Source of the DNA: Cyrtodaria siliqua
Lineage: Eukaryota; Mollusca; Bivalvia; Adapedonta; Hiatellidae
Direction: 5' to 3'
NCBI GenBank assembly: GCA_037043455.1
Contig: JAWPHD010001126.1
Location: 248,001 to 312,000 of the forward strand
DNA: 64,000 nucleotides
The notes under the pieces were generated by a model. It searched no databases, was not told the DNA's origin, and saw nothing but the letters and a program-made list of their open reading frames with translations. Made by a program: the position numbers and the translations under genes. This document shows, one piece after another, positions 1 to 12,196 of this stretch; the stretch's first letter is position 1; each line of letters opens with the position of its first letter.

Positions 1-1336
1 AGCTCAGTTTCTACAACCTTCATGACCATTTTCTTCCTTCCCTTTTCTTCTACGGGAACTCTTTTCCATTGTCCAAATTTCACCTTTTCTGGTAGATCAT
101 TATTCATTTTTTCAATACTTTTCTCATCATTGATAAAATGTTCAGGGTTCAATGAAATGGACAAACCACTGTTCTTCATTGCTTGGACACAAAGAGCCAT
201 ATTTTGATGCCGAGTACACAGACAGCAACTTCTTGATATGAATGAAGTTAGTTTTATATACGACGGACGTATCCTACAGAAGGATGCAAGCGACAATATG
301 ATGTCTGGATTTTCACTTAAAAATTTCTGGTGTAGATTTTTTAAGTAATCAGTAAGTGTCCTGGTTTGATATGTTGATCCACTGGATTTTAACTTGTCTG
401 CTTTTCCAGGGTTAGCTCTTGAGTTATCATCCCTTTTCAGAAACTTGAGAACCTTTGCCTTGTACTTGATTTCTTTAGATTTTTTAATTTTCATGCCATA
501 TTGTGCTAACCGATTTCGTCCTAATCCTGTGCTTTTGTTTACTTCTCGGCCTAACCGATATTTACTTATAATCTTCCCACCTATCATTCCCCTTAGAAAC
601 CCTACTTCTTTGTGTTTAGATTTCTTTATTTGATTCTGAACTAGATAACTGAACAGTAGTGGTTTTCTAACTTTGGCTTTCTGTTCTGCAGACAGACCGG
701 CTTCACATAGCAATTTTTCTGTGCTTTTTCTAGGGGTCAACATTTCAATAGCTGATTTTACAATGTCAATGTCGAACGCAATTCTCTGCGTTTCTGTCGC
801 GTTTGATGCAGAGTGTTCCATTTCCGTGGGTACCGCGGCTTCTTGGTCAGTTTCTGTAGTTGTTGTTTCGGTATTCATTTTAGACTTCATTCTCTGTATT
901 GATCGTTGATTGGACTTGAACTTCGTCTGTAACTCTTTATAGCTGTCTTTCAACTGCTTAATTTCTTTTGTCTTTACGGATAGCGATCTGCTTATTCTTT
1001 TCCTAGGCCCATTCCTTCTATTTGGAAATGGCAAATTGACAATTAACGGGGTTCTCTGCTCAATACATTCATCGTCACTTGTGTCCATTACTTCGTTCTC
1101 TAACTCATTTAGCATTGTTTCATTCCTTTTCTTTTCGCGATGACGCTGCAAGTATTCATGATTTTTTGCTCTCGTTCAGATTTCTCTTTTCTCGTTAATT
1201 TTGATGCTGGGACATAGTTTTTCTGCTTTCGGGTACGTGCCTGTAGCAGGTACGTTTCATATTTTACTGGATTATTCTTTAATCTCTGCCGATAGTCACG
1301 CTGAATTTCTGCTCTTGACTTCACCATGATTTCAGT
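1..1336 (-). CDS. Partial transposon-like or domesticated gene of an uncharacterised invertebrate family; one frameshift, runs off the left edge
   Basis: The chosen start is the ATG at 1327-1325, in good context (ATCATGG) and just inside a splice acceptor (ttactttcag, intron end at 1337). The first ~50 residues are basic and contain KSRAEIQRDYRQR, a start I recognise from a widespread uncharacterised mollusc/cnidarian family. Near 1172-1179 the frame shifts by one base. From 1175 to position 1 the new frame has no stop for ~390 codons. It shows a basic stretch (FPNRRNGPRKRISR), a probable coiled coil, a Lys-rich block, then RDDNSRANPGKADK and a Cys/His motif CLCTRHQN that may bind metal. The C-terminus lies outside the window. 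The frameshift could be decay or an assembly error. The long open frame argues that the gene is young or maintained. Function is unknown; a DNA-binding or transposase role is only inferred. Confidence 0.6.
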
Positions 1337-2596
1337 CTGAAAGTAATATTAATGTGTTACTTAAAGACCCATTTTGCGTAAAAAGGTAACAAATAATGTG
1401 TCCGAATAACATAACAGAAAAGCGTTACACGACTGGAAAAGTTGACATTGCGAATAGTCAAATTGGAGGTAAATGTCTTCGGGGTAATCAAATTGGAAAT
1501 GACCATCTGTGCAATGTTGTGTTCAAATATGACAGTAATTGGGCTAGGCTGTATAATGTTACAATCTAGCCGAACGGACGGACGGACACACGTTCGAACA
1601 TCTGGTAAAGTGCGAACAATGTGTCCTGACAAATTATATGCATAACAGTAGTTATCGCACGACTGCTATATGGACCTTTTAAACCACAGGAATTGTATTA
1701 TATACGTGACAGGTGCGTTACCTATGCAGCCATATTCCACATGGGTGTGTAAGTTTATAATACGAATAATTACCCGTTATAATTAACAGGTTACTTCAGT
1801 AAATATCTAGTAAAAAGGCAAATTCCAGAAAGAGTAAACATATGTGTTACATATTTTCATGGTTAGTGTTCTACCATAAGCAGTTCCACAAATATACAAT
1901 TTAGACACTCGATATTCTAGGAAAGTCCTTTCGGCGTATATATTATATAAATTGTAAGTTTAGTAAGCCCAAAATATAAAAAGCAGTTTAGACAAATAGG
2001 ATTTATTCATGAGTTGCAAAGCAGATCATACCATGGGGCAAGATTTTGGCGTACAAGTTGATGAAAGGTTCGTTACCTATGAGTAACGAACCTTACTAAT
2101 TTTACAAGCAGTAAATCGATGACAAAACGTACCAAGTACGTAATTTCAACATTCTACATACAATCATACACGTATCCGTGATATAAATTATGTTAGATAG
2201 TTTAAATAAATCATTATTCATGAACACATACTGTGTGTCATTAATGGCAACACCAAAGAATATTTACACACATAATATTAGCATAAGAAAAAATCATCAA
2301 AATACTTTTTTAATCAGAAAGTATGAGCACAATACTCAGGACAGATATATCTAATTCATAATGATGTTATTTTTACAACTCCAACCTTTGAGAATGGTAA
2401 GTTAATAACTCAAAAGGTTCGTTACTAAATGTCACGAACCTTTCCGTGTTTTTCAACAGTCATATCAATGTCGACATTTTCATAAATATTTAAATGCATA
2501 AATATGTATAAAGACATATGTAGCAAGGATTCCTGCAAATAAAATAATCAAATACATTTGTATAGAAGACAAACTTACATGAAAAAGATCACTTAC
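1337..2596 (-). other. Probable 5' intron of the left-edge gene
   Basis: On the minus strand the donor is TTAG|GTAAGTGA (cut between 2597 and 2596) and the acceptor is ATTACTTTCAG ending at 1337. Both are close to consensus and leave a non-coding exon upstream of the ATG at 1327. Part of the AAGGTTCGTTAC motif cluster falls inside this intron. Splicing is inferred from sites only. Confidence 0.45.
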
Positions 2597-2690
2597 CTAA
2601 ACCTAAATGTCAAGTTTTGTCGTCACTTCATCTCAATCGATTTTCGGCCATGCTTGTTTACACAGATCATGAGTGACTTTTCCAAGGACT
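2597..2690 (-). other. Putative non-coding first exon of the left-edge gene
   Basis: This stretch ends at the strong GTAAGT donor and begins just downstream of a CRE palindrome. It contains a short upstream ORF (ATG GCC GAA ... TGA). The transcription start is not determined by the sequence, so the right boundary is a guess. Confidence 0.3.
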
Positions 2691-2692
2691 AA

Positions 2693-2700
2693 TGACGTCA
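2693..2700. promoter_or_regulatory. CRE palindrome TGACGTCA upstream of the putative first exon
   Basis: A perfect cAMP-response-element palindrome, with a half site (TGACGTTT) 20 bp to the right. Its place just upstream of a predicted minus-strand first exon suits a proximal promoter. An 8-bp match can occur by chance in 64 kb, so the position carries most of the weight. Confidence 0.35.
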
Positions 2701-3448
2701 TCGCTTTCGAATTATGACGTTTACAACTCCAAGTTCGTGCATACTTTAGTTGGTTAATTGGTTTATTAATTGATAGTAACGAACCTGTCATTACGAACCT
2801 TTATTTTGGGAATTTTAACCCTGAAGAAATGCATATATGATACACAAGTATGTGTTTTATGTTTTATTGTCATTATAGTATCCTCCTTTATGTACAGATA
2901 GTAGGAAATTAATATACGGATCATAGTTTTATCACAACAATGGTAACAAACCTTTCATCCTTAACTAAAACCGCTGTCCCTACCCTCTTAAAGTGTTAAC
3001 ATATTTAATGTGATCACTCAAATACGATCAACTGTAATTCCTTCTACTTAGTAACATGTTACAACATACTTAAAACGTTTCTTTATTGCTGCTTTTACAA
3101 TGCCAGGTGTATTACTGGAGAGTCTTAACAATGTCACGAACCTTTCGAACATTTTGGCGACAACGTATTTGTAGCAAAAAAAAAAAAAAATTCAAGTAGC
3201 AGGCATATGTATATACCATTTTCGTAAAGAGGAATGATGTATATACCAAAATAATCAATCAGAGTCTTACGGTATAGCGTATAATTGACCAGGACTACTA
3301 TTGAAATTAAAGTTTTAACAGGCGACAGTACTGAACCTTTCAAAATGGCATGTTCTAGATGCTGTGACTGACAGAAACGACGTTGGTTAGAAAAAATGGG
3401 TTGTTGTTTTAACACATTAGTGTATAGGCTAACAATGGAGACAACAAT

Positions 3449-5043
3449 TTTTAGCTCTACTGATCAGAGATCAGCAGAGCTTATGCCGTGGTGCGGCGTC
3501 CGTCGTCCGTCTGTCTGTCCGTCCGTCTGTCCGTTAACTTTTATTTGTAGCGACTACTCCTCTGAAACTACTGGATGGATATTCATAAAACTTTACAAAA
3601 ATGTTGCCCATGAAGTCTAGTTGATCCTAGCAAAAATTCATGTTGATGTGAAATCCAAGATGGCCGCCAAAGCTAAAAATAGATTTTTTAAATACAAGTT
3701 TGTAGCGACTACTTCTTGAAAACTATAAGTGATATTGAAATCGGACTTTTTCTAAAATGATCAGCATGACATGATGTTGGTCCTTGTCGAAAATCGTTTT
3801 GATTTGACGATAAACATGGCTGCCAGCGGCCATCTTTGTTTACATAGAGTTATATAATGAAAACTTGTAGCGACTACTCCTCTGAAACTACTTGACGGAT
3901 TTTCATGAAACTTCACAAAAATGTTGCTCTTGATGTCTAATTGATCCTAGCAAAATTTCAGGACGGCCGGAAATTCAGGATGGCCGCCATGGCTAAAAAT
4001 AGATTTTCAAAATACAAGTTTGTAGCGACTATTTCTTGAAAACTATAAGTGATATTGATATGGGACTTTTTCTAAAATGATCAGCATGACATGATGTTGA
4101 TCCTTGTCGAAAATCGTTTTGATTCGACGTTAAACATGGCTGCCAGCGGCCATCTTTGTTTACATTGAGTTATATAGTAAAAACTTGTAGCGACTACTTC
4201 TCTGAAACTACTTGACGGATGTTCATGAAACGTTACGGGAATGTTGCTCTTGATGTCTAATTGATCCTAGAAAAATTTCAGGTCGGCCGGAAATTCAAGA
4301 TGGCCGTCACAGCTAAAAATAGATTTTTAAAAAATAAGTTTGTAGCGACTACTTCTTGAAAACTATAAGTGATATTGATATGGGACTTTTCTAAAATGAT
4401 GAGCATGACATGATGTAGATCCTTGTGGAAAATTATTTTGATTCGACGTTAAACATGGCTGCCAGTGGCCATCTTTGGTTACATAGAGTTATATAGTAAA
4501 AACTTGTAGCGACTACTCCTCTGAAACTACTTGACGGATGTTCATGAAACTTCACAGGAATGTTGCTCTTGATGTCTAGTTGATCCTAGAAATATTTCAG
4601 GTCGGCCGGAAATTTAAGATGGCCGCCACAGTTAAAAATAGATTTTTAAAAAATAAGTTTGTAGCGACTACTTCTTCAAAACTATAAGAGATATTGATAT
4701 GGGACTTTTTCTAAAATGATCAGCATGACATGATGGTTATCCGAGTCGAACATTATTTTGATTCAATGTTAAACATGGCTGTCAGTGGCCATCTTTGTTT
4801 ACATAGAGTTATATAATGAAAACTTGTAGCGACTACTCCTCTGAAACTACTTGACGGATTTTCATGAAACTTCACAGGAATGTTGCTCTTGATGTCTAAT
4901 TGATCCTAGCAAAATTTCAGGTCGGCCGGAAATTCAAGATGGCCACCACAGCTAAAAATAGATTTTCAAAAAAACAGTTTGTAGCGACTACTTACTGAAA
5001 TCAAAATCGATCAGTAGAGCTTCAAGGTCATTGACCTCTTGTT
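3449..5043 (+). mobile_element. H1 element, copy a: putative non-autonomous Helentron (HINE) with ~320-bp tandem units
   Basis: The 5' end is a hairpin (AGCTC..CTGATC-AGA-GATCAG..GAGCT), followed by a GTCCGTC tract (3497-3535). About five tandem units of 317-321 bp follow, each opening with 'tgtagcgactactcctctgaaac'-like sequence. The 3' end has the subterminal TCAGTAGAGCTT and a small hairpin AGGTC-ATT-GACCT followed by CTTGTT. This layout (5' hairpin, GTCY microsatellite, central tandem repeats, 3' stem-loop) is that described for Helentron-associated elements. There is no coding sequence; small ORFs in it are artefacts of the repeat. Confidence 0.65.
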
Positions 5044-5106
5044 AATATTGCAACATTCATTAACTCGTGCATATGCGGCGACAGCGTGTTTTTCAATTGG
5101 CACCGG

Positions 5107-6364
5107 TTTTTAGCTCTACTGATCAGAGATCAGCAGCAGAGCTTATGCCGTGGTGCGTCGTCCGTCTGTCCGTAAACTTTTATTTGTAGCGACAACTCCT
5201 CTGAAACTTTCTACTGGATGGATATTCATGAAACTTTACAGAAATGTTGCCCATAAAGTCTAGTTGATCCTAGCAAAAATTCATGTTGATGTGAAATCCA
5301 AGATGGCCGCCAACGCTAAAAATAGAGTTTTAAAATACAAGTTTGTAGCGACTACTTCTTGAAAACTATAAGTGATATTGATATGGGACTTTTTCTAAAA
5401 TGATCAGCAGGACATGATGTTGTTCCTTGTCAAAAATCGTTTTGATTCAACGTTAAACATGGCTGCCAGCGGCCATCTTTGTTTACATAGAGTTATATAG
5501 TAAAAACTTGTAGCGACTACTCCTCTGAAACTACTTGACGGATTGTCATGAAACTTTTCAGGAATGTTGCTCTTGATGTCTAATTGATCCTAGCAAAATT
5601 TCAGATCTGCCAGAAATTCAAGATGGCCATCACAGCTAAAAATAGATTTTTAAAAATAAGTTTGTAGCGACTACTTCTTGAAAACTATAAGTGATATTGA
5701 TATGGGACTTTTTCTAAAATGATCAGCATGACATGATGTTGATCCTTGTGGAAAATTATTTTGATTTGACGTTAAACATGGCTGCCAGTGACCATCTTTG
5801 GTTACATAGAGTTATATAGTAAAAACTTGTAGCGACTACTCCTCTGAAACTACTTGACGGATGTTCATGAAACTTCACAGGAATGTTGCTCTTGATGTCT
5901 AGTTGATCCTAGAAAAATTTCAGGTCGGCCGGAAATTCAAGATGGCTGCCACAGCTAAAAATAGATTTAAAATAAATAAGTTTGTAGCGACTACTTCTTC
6001 AAAACTATAAGAGATATTGATATTGGACTTTTTCTAAAATGATCAGTATGACATGATGTTGGTCCTTGTCGAAAATCGTTTGATTTGACGTTAAACATGG
6101 CTACCAGCGGCCATCTTTGTTTACATAGAGTTATATAATGAAAACTTGTAGCGACTACTCCTCTGAAACTATTTGACGGATTTTCATGAAACTTCACAGG
6201 AATGTTGCTCTTAATGTCTAATTGATCCTAGCAAAATTTCAGGTCGGCCGGAAATTCAAGATGGCCACCACGGTTAAAAATAGATTTTCAAAAAACAAGT
6301 CTGTAGCGACTACTTCCTGAAATCAAAATCAATCAGTAGAGCTTCAAGGTCATTGACCTCTAGT
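5107..6364 (+). mobile_element. H1 element, copy b
   Basis: Same structure as copy a, starting 63 bp downstream of its end. It has a 5' hairpin with an extra CAG, a shorter GTCCGT tract and about four ~320-bp units. Its 3' end reads GACCTCTAGT, a variant of the usual GACCTCTTGTT. The 63-bp spacer shows no recognisable feature. Confidence 0.62.
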
Positions 6365-6470
6365 TTGAGAATGCGTGATCCTCTTCATCATTGCTGGTAA
6401 CTGCCATCTGTGGCAATGCCATACCAATGAGATTTACACTTCCGCATTAACAATTCACACATTCTTCAAC

Positions 6471-6847
6471 CCTGTGTGGTTGCCGGGGTAGAATACAACC
6501 ACTGCAAACACACCGTCACATGCAGAGGGGTAGGACCCCCCCATTCATATTCATTTTGTCATTTTTTGTTCATGCTCATTAAAGGTCTTCATCATGACCC
6601 CTGCATTGTTTCAGGTGCCATCTCGCTCACATCACTAAGAGCAGTGGCAGAAAAACAATAAATGTGGCTCCAGCATAAATGGAGTTTTTACGATAGAATT
6701 TGCAGCAACTCTGCAGTTCGGGGTGAGAAGGTTCTAGGCCCATTTTCCATATTGGAAGATGAGCCTGGCATGTTCATGCCTGTTAGGCGCCATATGACCT
6801 GTAATGTGTTGGTGCGCCTTAAAACCCCAATTCAATTCAATTCAATT
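6471..6847 (+). mobile_element. SINE-like retroposon with (AATTC)n tail
   Basis: It is flanked by a 13-bp direct repeat with one mismatch (CACATTCTTCAAC at 6458-6470, CACGTTCTTCAAC at 6848-6860), the expected target duplication of LINE-mediated insertion. It ends in CCTTAAAACCCC followed by four AATTC repeats. The 377-bp body is non-coding, and I cannot find a convincing pol III box B. The tail resembles that of the SINE at 21558 and 40940. Confidence 0.5.
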
Positions 6848-7696
6848 CACGTTCTTCAACACTCGTAGAAGCAATTGCACCATTCTTATGTGTGAAGTTT
6901 GTGTTCGTCTCAAGTGATACCTTTGGTCAATTTTAGATTTTGAAAACATTTTGCAGAAATGGGGACCAGCATGATTACTAATTGTGATTGGCATTGAGTT
7001 ATGTTGACAGTTCTACCACAAAGTAATAGCATTATATATTTAGATGTGGGTGACAAAACAGTCGCGAAACTTTCATTTATTATTGATACTAAATATATTT
7101 AAATGAATTAAAATGATTACAAATTAGGAGGTGGAACAGTGGCTAACCTTTGCTTTACCTAGTGAATTTAAGGACTTTAGGTACTAACTTAAATTCATTT
7201 TATGGTTGGGTGAGAAAATTATTGATTCAATATCACTATTACATAACATATTTGGAGGTGGGTGACATTGCAGTCACTAATTAGCTTTTATTTATTATTA
7301 ATATTAAAAGTATAAAGAAATTTAAAATAAATTAATATTGCAAGGCGGGTGACATGATAGTCATTAACCTTTTCATTAGCAAAACATCCTTCATAATGAA
7401 ATCAGGTATGAAACATCATACACAATGTCACAGTTCTGATTTGGAACACCTGCTGTCATCCTTGTCTACTATAATAGCTGTCCACGATTTTGTTCTGTAC
7501 TTTATTTTTAACCCAAACATTAATGTTTATATATCGACCCTGACCCAAATGAAAGTCAATAAACGTGACAGGTTTATCGCTGACACAAAATTAACTTATC
7601 TTTCAACGTTAGATAGACATACATGTATCTGTATACTTCTACAAGTGGGTAGATTGTAAGCCATATTAATTATACTTACATTATATATCATATTAA
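6848..7696. repeat. Largely featureless DNA with a degenerate ~100-bp tandem repeat (7040-7375)
   Basis: Four imperfect copies of a segment beginning GGTGGGTGACA and containing CAGTCACTAA-like sequence occur near 7044, 7128, 7256 and 7347. The remainder is AT-rich with no gene or element that I can support. Confidence 0.3.
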
Positions 7697-8207
7697 GGGC
7701 TTTTGGTCAGCCATCTTTGAAAAAAAAATCCAAAATGGATGGGCTATGATTAATTGAAATTTTTAATGCCCATATTATAGGCATGAACATTGTCAATGAA
7801 TTAATAGATGACATTAATGCAACACTATTGATGTGAACATAATATCAGAAACAATATTTATTTGGCAAAAATATTGCCCATTATATTCGAAAAGTTTAGT
7901 GCAATTTTACTCTAAGATGTTTTGTTTTTTATGTCAAATAAATTTGTCCATAGAATTGTCCATAGAATTGTCCATTTATATAAATATGGCACAAGAGACA
8001 TCATTTCTAAATAAAGTAAGCCATGTTATCACATCATCCAAAATTCGAAGTACACCATTGTTTAAAATGAAGATTTTCTTTATACGCCATGATACACATG
8101 AAAAGCATGCAGGTGAATTGTAAATTGAAACATGATGTATGGTGAAACATTCGGATAAACAGGTAATTTGATCGTATTCATATGTTATTATTTAGTTTGT
8201 GCTGTTT

Positions 8208-8339
8208 TTAGCTCGACTGATCAGAGATCAGCAGAGCTTTAGCAGTGGTCCGGCGTCCGTCTGTCTGTCTGTCCGTCCGTCCGAGTTAACAGGAGCGCCT
8301 TGTGTGTCTTTTTTTGTGTATAAAGTATACTTGTGTGAT
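8208..8339 (+). mobile_element. H1 5'-end fragment directly ahead of a second H1 5' end
   Basis: The hairpin AGCTCGACTGATCAGAGATC and a (GTCTGTCC)n tract are followed by unrelated sequence (gagttaacaggagcgcc...). A new complete H1 start then appears at 8340. No 3' terminus belongs to this copy. Confidence 0.5.
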
Positions 8340-8991
8340 TTTTAGCTCGACTGATCAGAGATCAGAGATCAGCAGAGCTTATGCCGTGGTGCGGCATCCG
8401 TCGTCCGTCTCTCCATCCGTCTGTCTGTCCGTAAAGTTTTATTTGTAGCGACTACTCCTCTGAAACTACTGGATGGATATTCATCAAACTTCACAGAAAT
8501 GTTGCCCATGAAGTCTAGTTGATCCTAGCAAAAATTCATGTTGATGTGAAATCCGAGATGGCCGCCAAAGCTAAAAATAGATTTTTAAAATACAAGTTTG
8601 TAGCGACTACTTCTTGAAAACTATAAGTGATATTGATATTGGATTTTTTCTTAAATGATCAGCACGACTTGATGTTGGTCCTTGTCAAAAATCGTTTTGA
8701 TTCGACTTTAAACATGGCTGCCAGCGGCCATCTTTGTTTACATAGAGTTGCATAGTAAAAACTTGTAGCGACTACTCCTCTGAAACTACTTGGCGGATTT
8801 TCATGAAACTTTACAAGAATGTTGCTCTTGATGTGTAATTGATTCTAGCAAAATTTCAGATCGACCAAAAATTCAAGATGGCTGCCACAGCTAAAAATAG
8901 ATTCTTAAAAAATAAGTTTGTAGCGACTACTTCTTGAAAACTATAAGTGATATTGATATGGGACTTTTTCTAAAATGATCAGCATGACATA

Positions 8992-10170
8992 CATGTGATA
9001 CTTTCAGGACCTCAATCTGGGAGTTTAGTGATCTTTTTAAGGGAGATTCATGCAAAAATCTGGGAGGTTTTTTCGCGGGCTATTTTAAGCGCGCGCGAGC
9101 AGTATTTTATACCCTAATTTCATAAACGAATACCTAAAAATACACTTTTAAACAAGTTTCTTCATTGATGTCAGGGGAGATAACATGAATGAATAAAAAA
9201 AGTTTTTAAACAATATTTTATTTAATAACCAATGATAAACATGTTCACTGTTCATTTTGCTGTTATTTGGTTATGCTCAATAATCTGCTTTAATACTTAC
9301 AGACAGTGTCTCTTTAAAGTTTGTTGTTATATTTTCGTACTTACAAAACATAAAAATATTGAGAAAGTAAGAGTATAATAAAAAAATAAAAAATAAAAAA
9401 TAAAAAAAAAATAAAAAAATTTCCCCACCCACTCCACCAAATATTGGCCGCGATGTTTCAAAAACGGCCGAGCAAAAGACGGCTGCACGGTTGGCTGCCT
9501 AATAATCTCACCTCTGGAAAATAACGGATAGTATGAATCAAATTGAGTCTGATGTACAATAGTACGAATCTAATTGAGTACGAAGTACGAAATTTCGTAG
9601 GAGTTTTCGTTCTTGAATTCATTCTATTTTTAGAAGCAACAACACCTTGACAAATCTGCTTACCAGCGAGTACTGATTCGAGAAAAAAATGTGTTTTTTA
9701 ACTTGAAAAACACCCCATCTTGATTAAAAATGTTTGAGAACCCATCTTGATTTATTTATTTTAGATACCTACCCCCATTCCCCACAACTCAATTGTTTTT
9801 GTGTGAGATTTCTACTTTCGTTTTCGCTATCCGACTGCATCTCCCTTAACAAACATTCATTTTCCACTTGACGCCGGCAATTTGTTTCAAGTCGTATCTA
9901 ACCTGTTTAATTACAGACATCATTAAAGACTTCATAAGTGTGCTGCTAATCCTTTGGTCAGATCAATTAAGCCAATAAACTGTTTGCAAATAAGTTTCAC
10001 CCAGTTTCCCCCAGGCTTATGATCCAGGTGAAATCCAGGTGAAATAGATCGATGAATTTCGAAAAAATCGATTTTAGCAATTTTACGGGAGTTTTTCACA
10101 CAATTCCGTGGGGCCGGGAGGAGGGTTAGAATTCCGTGAGATTTCATCTCACGCCGTGAGGTATCACATG
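8992..10170. mobile_element. T1 element, copy A: TA-flanked, inverted ends CATGTGATAC
   Basis: The ends are CATGTGATAC and GTATCACATG with TA on both sides, and it interrupts an H1 unit. A second copy in opposite orientation lies at 25841-26781. The right part holds small palindromes (CTCACGGCGTGAG, GTGAGATGAAATCTCAC). A short exon-like segment on the minus strand (about 9835-9910) matches one in copy B and reads VRYDLKQIAGV in both. No transposase is visible. The superfamily is not certain; TA duplication suggests Tc1/mariner-like mobilisation. Confidence 0.6.
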
Positions 10171-10207
10171 TATGGCATGACAAGATGTTGATCCTTGTCA
10201 AAAATTA

Positions 10208-11510
10208 CCGTATTTACTCTATCAGTTCGGACGGGATAAAATAATAAAATTGTTTGGTGTCCGGAAATATAACTTTCCAAAATTAACGCATATTTGCCAA
10301 TGTCCGAATATTTTGAGAGGAACCGTAAATTAACATTCTACGGTAAGTATTTTTACTTGTGATGTTCGGGGCAATCTCACCTTCATAGTTTACGGTAATT
10401 ACGAAAATCTGTCCATTAATTATCACTTATTGGTAATTATTCGGCTATCTAAAATTACGGTACTCAACTTGAGCAAACCCTAAAACCTGTGAAATCAGTA
10501 CATCGAGACACACTTTACACGCGGGTAGTGGAACTGTCAGGTTCTAGTCACAAGTGTAGTTAATGCTGGCTAGTGCAGACTGTGTAATAGTATACTGGGC
10601 TATATGCGGTTCAATCCACAACAGTGAACTAATAAAAAATGTGTAAACAATGAACTAATGAACAATTATGACATGTAGTTTATTATATTAAATTATTATA
10701 TTTTGTTTGAAATGTAGCAATAAACTTTATTGAATAATGAGACAATGCAATTTTTAAAAATGTTGATTATTTTATTACAAAATAAAAACATACAAAGTAT
10801 TGCAGAAAAAAAAAAATTTAAAATTATAAAATAGTCGTGTTCTTTGTCCATTTAATTGCACCATCATGTTATTCCTCAAATCGAAGCTAAAAAATAAGGC
10901 ATGCCATGCTTATAGTATGAAATAAAAAAATAAATTCGATCCCTATACAAACAGACATCAAATCGCATAGCACTTTACCTGTGTGAGCGAGTCCGTATTT
11001 TTTTGCTGGTAATGCCAGATAGTGGAACGGCCCACTAGCTACCAAAACAACCCGTAACACCTACATTGGAATGGTTTTACCTGGTGTAAACAATTGTTCC
11101 AACACGCGCCTGACCGATTACACAGAATTTATATGGATGTTATAAACATGGGTCAGTAATAATGTAATTGTTTCAAAATGGCTCGTTAATAACAGTAAAA
11201 AATCACGATCAAAAACTTTTTATTTAATTGCATCAAACAAGTTACAATTAAATTCATTAAAGTATATTCTGCTGCTTCTGTTGGTAATTATCGGGATGCA
11301 ATCAGCAATTAGAAGAAGTCGTTGATCGTAATTTTAACCTGTCATTTTCGGCGAATAGTTCATCTTTTCCCGATGTCCGAATTTATAAAACCATCAAAAC
11401 TATTGAAATAAGGTTGATTTTTAATATGTCCGAACACTAGTTTTATTATTTCTTTCAATTAATTAGGTGTCCGGAATTAATGAGTGTCCGGACTCATCGA
11501 GTAAATACGG
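10208..11510. mobile_element. TA-flanked inverted-repeat element, ends CCGTATTTACTC
   Basis: TA at 10206-10207 and 11511-11512 flank inverted ends of ~25 bp with few mismatches (CCGTATTTACTCTATCAGTT left, CCGTATTTACTCGATGAGTC right). The interior (1.3 kb) repeats terms such as GTCCGAATTT and TTACGGTA but has no coding capacity. It resembles non-autonomous pogo/mariner-type elements. It sits inside H1 copy c. Confidence 0.6.
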
Positions 11511-12196
11511 TACCTAGAGTTATATAGTAAAAACTAACTTGTAGCGACAACTCAGAAACTACTTGACAGTTTTTATGAAACTTCACAGGAATGCTGACCT
11601 AGCTATCAAAATCTATCAGAAGAGCTTCAAGGTCATTGACCTCTTGTTATAGGAATATAATAATAAATTACTCTTGTGTTGCCATGTTTCTATTCACAAC
11701 AGTCATTCAGTTGTGTTTAATACATCCAAAAATATAGTTGCCATTTATAATAGTTTGACAATTAAAACCGGTCAGTGCCACCATACTATAGCATTGAGAT
11801 TATTTTGAAAGTACATGCCATTGAAAGAATAGCTTGTTTTTTTTACAATGATTGACTTTGAAATTTGGATGATGTGATAACATGCCGTATTTAATTTAGA
11901 AATGATGTCTCGTGTGCCATTTTTAGATAAATGGACAATTCTATGGACAAATTTATTTAACAGAAAAAACAAAACATCTTAGAGTAAATTTGCACTAAAC
12001 TTTTCGAATATAAAGGGCACTATTTCTGCAAAATAAGTATTGTTTCTGATATGTTCACATCAATAGTGTTGCATTAATGTCATCTATTATATCATTGACA
12101 ATGTTCATGCCTATAATATGCATTTGGATGAAAATTTCAATTAATCATACCCCATCCATTTTGGATTTTTTTTCAAAGATGGCTGACCAATAGTCC

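Larger units (their letters stand above)
1690..3345. repeat. Cluster of the short motif AAAGGTTCGT(T/G)AC in both orientations
   Basis: Forward copies begin near 2066 and 2415. Reverse copies (GTMACGAACCTTT) lie near 2084, 2429, 2776, 2788, 2942 and 3123, with weaker relatives near 1696 and 3332. Two pairs face each other as palindromes (2066-2095 with a 6-bp spacer; 2415-2441). They sit upstream of and within the first intron of the left-edge gene. Such clusters resemble subterminal binding sites of DNA transposases, or operator-like sites. No family is recognised. Confidence 0.55.
8340..11648 (+). mobile_element. H1 element, copy c, split by two TA-flanked insertions
   Basis: It has a 5' hairpin with a duplicated GATCAGA step, a GTCCGTC tract and ~320-bp units. 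The sequence breaks at 8991, resumes at 10171-10207, breaks again and resumes at 11511 to the canonical 3' hairpin and CTTGTT at 11648. Removing the two insertions restores a continuous H1 unit (…agcatgaca / tggcatgac…). Confidence 0.62.
7697..12196. mobile_element. TTAA-flanked foldback element with ~400-bp inverted arms, now carrying nested insertions
   Basis: TTAA at 7693-7696 and 12197-12200 flank inverted ends (GGGCTTTTGGTCAGCCATC left; its diverged complement right). The arms run inward to about 8070 and 11840, so the element is a large inverted repeat. Between them lies an H1 element that carries two further insertions; subtracting it leaves about 1.1 kb. TTAA duplication is typical of Kolobok and piggyBac elements, and the ends are closer to Kolobok style. 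No transposase is present. Small ORFs inside the arms are repeat artefacts. Confidence 0.6.

Noticed and set aside
3449..6364. Regular ~320-bp repeats as a possible CRISPR array or centromeric satellite
   Set aside because: Units are adjacent with no unique spacers and the host is eukaryotic. Defined 5' and 3' ends occur at several loci, which fits a mobile element better than a satellite block.
6476..6868. Two consecutive plus-strand ORFs ending at the AATTC repeats
   Set aside because: They lie within a SINE-like retroposon with target duplications, and their sequence matches nothing.
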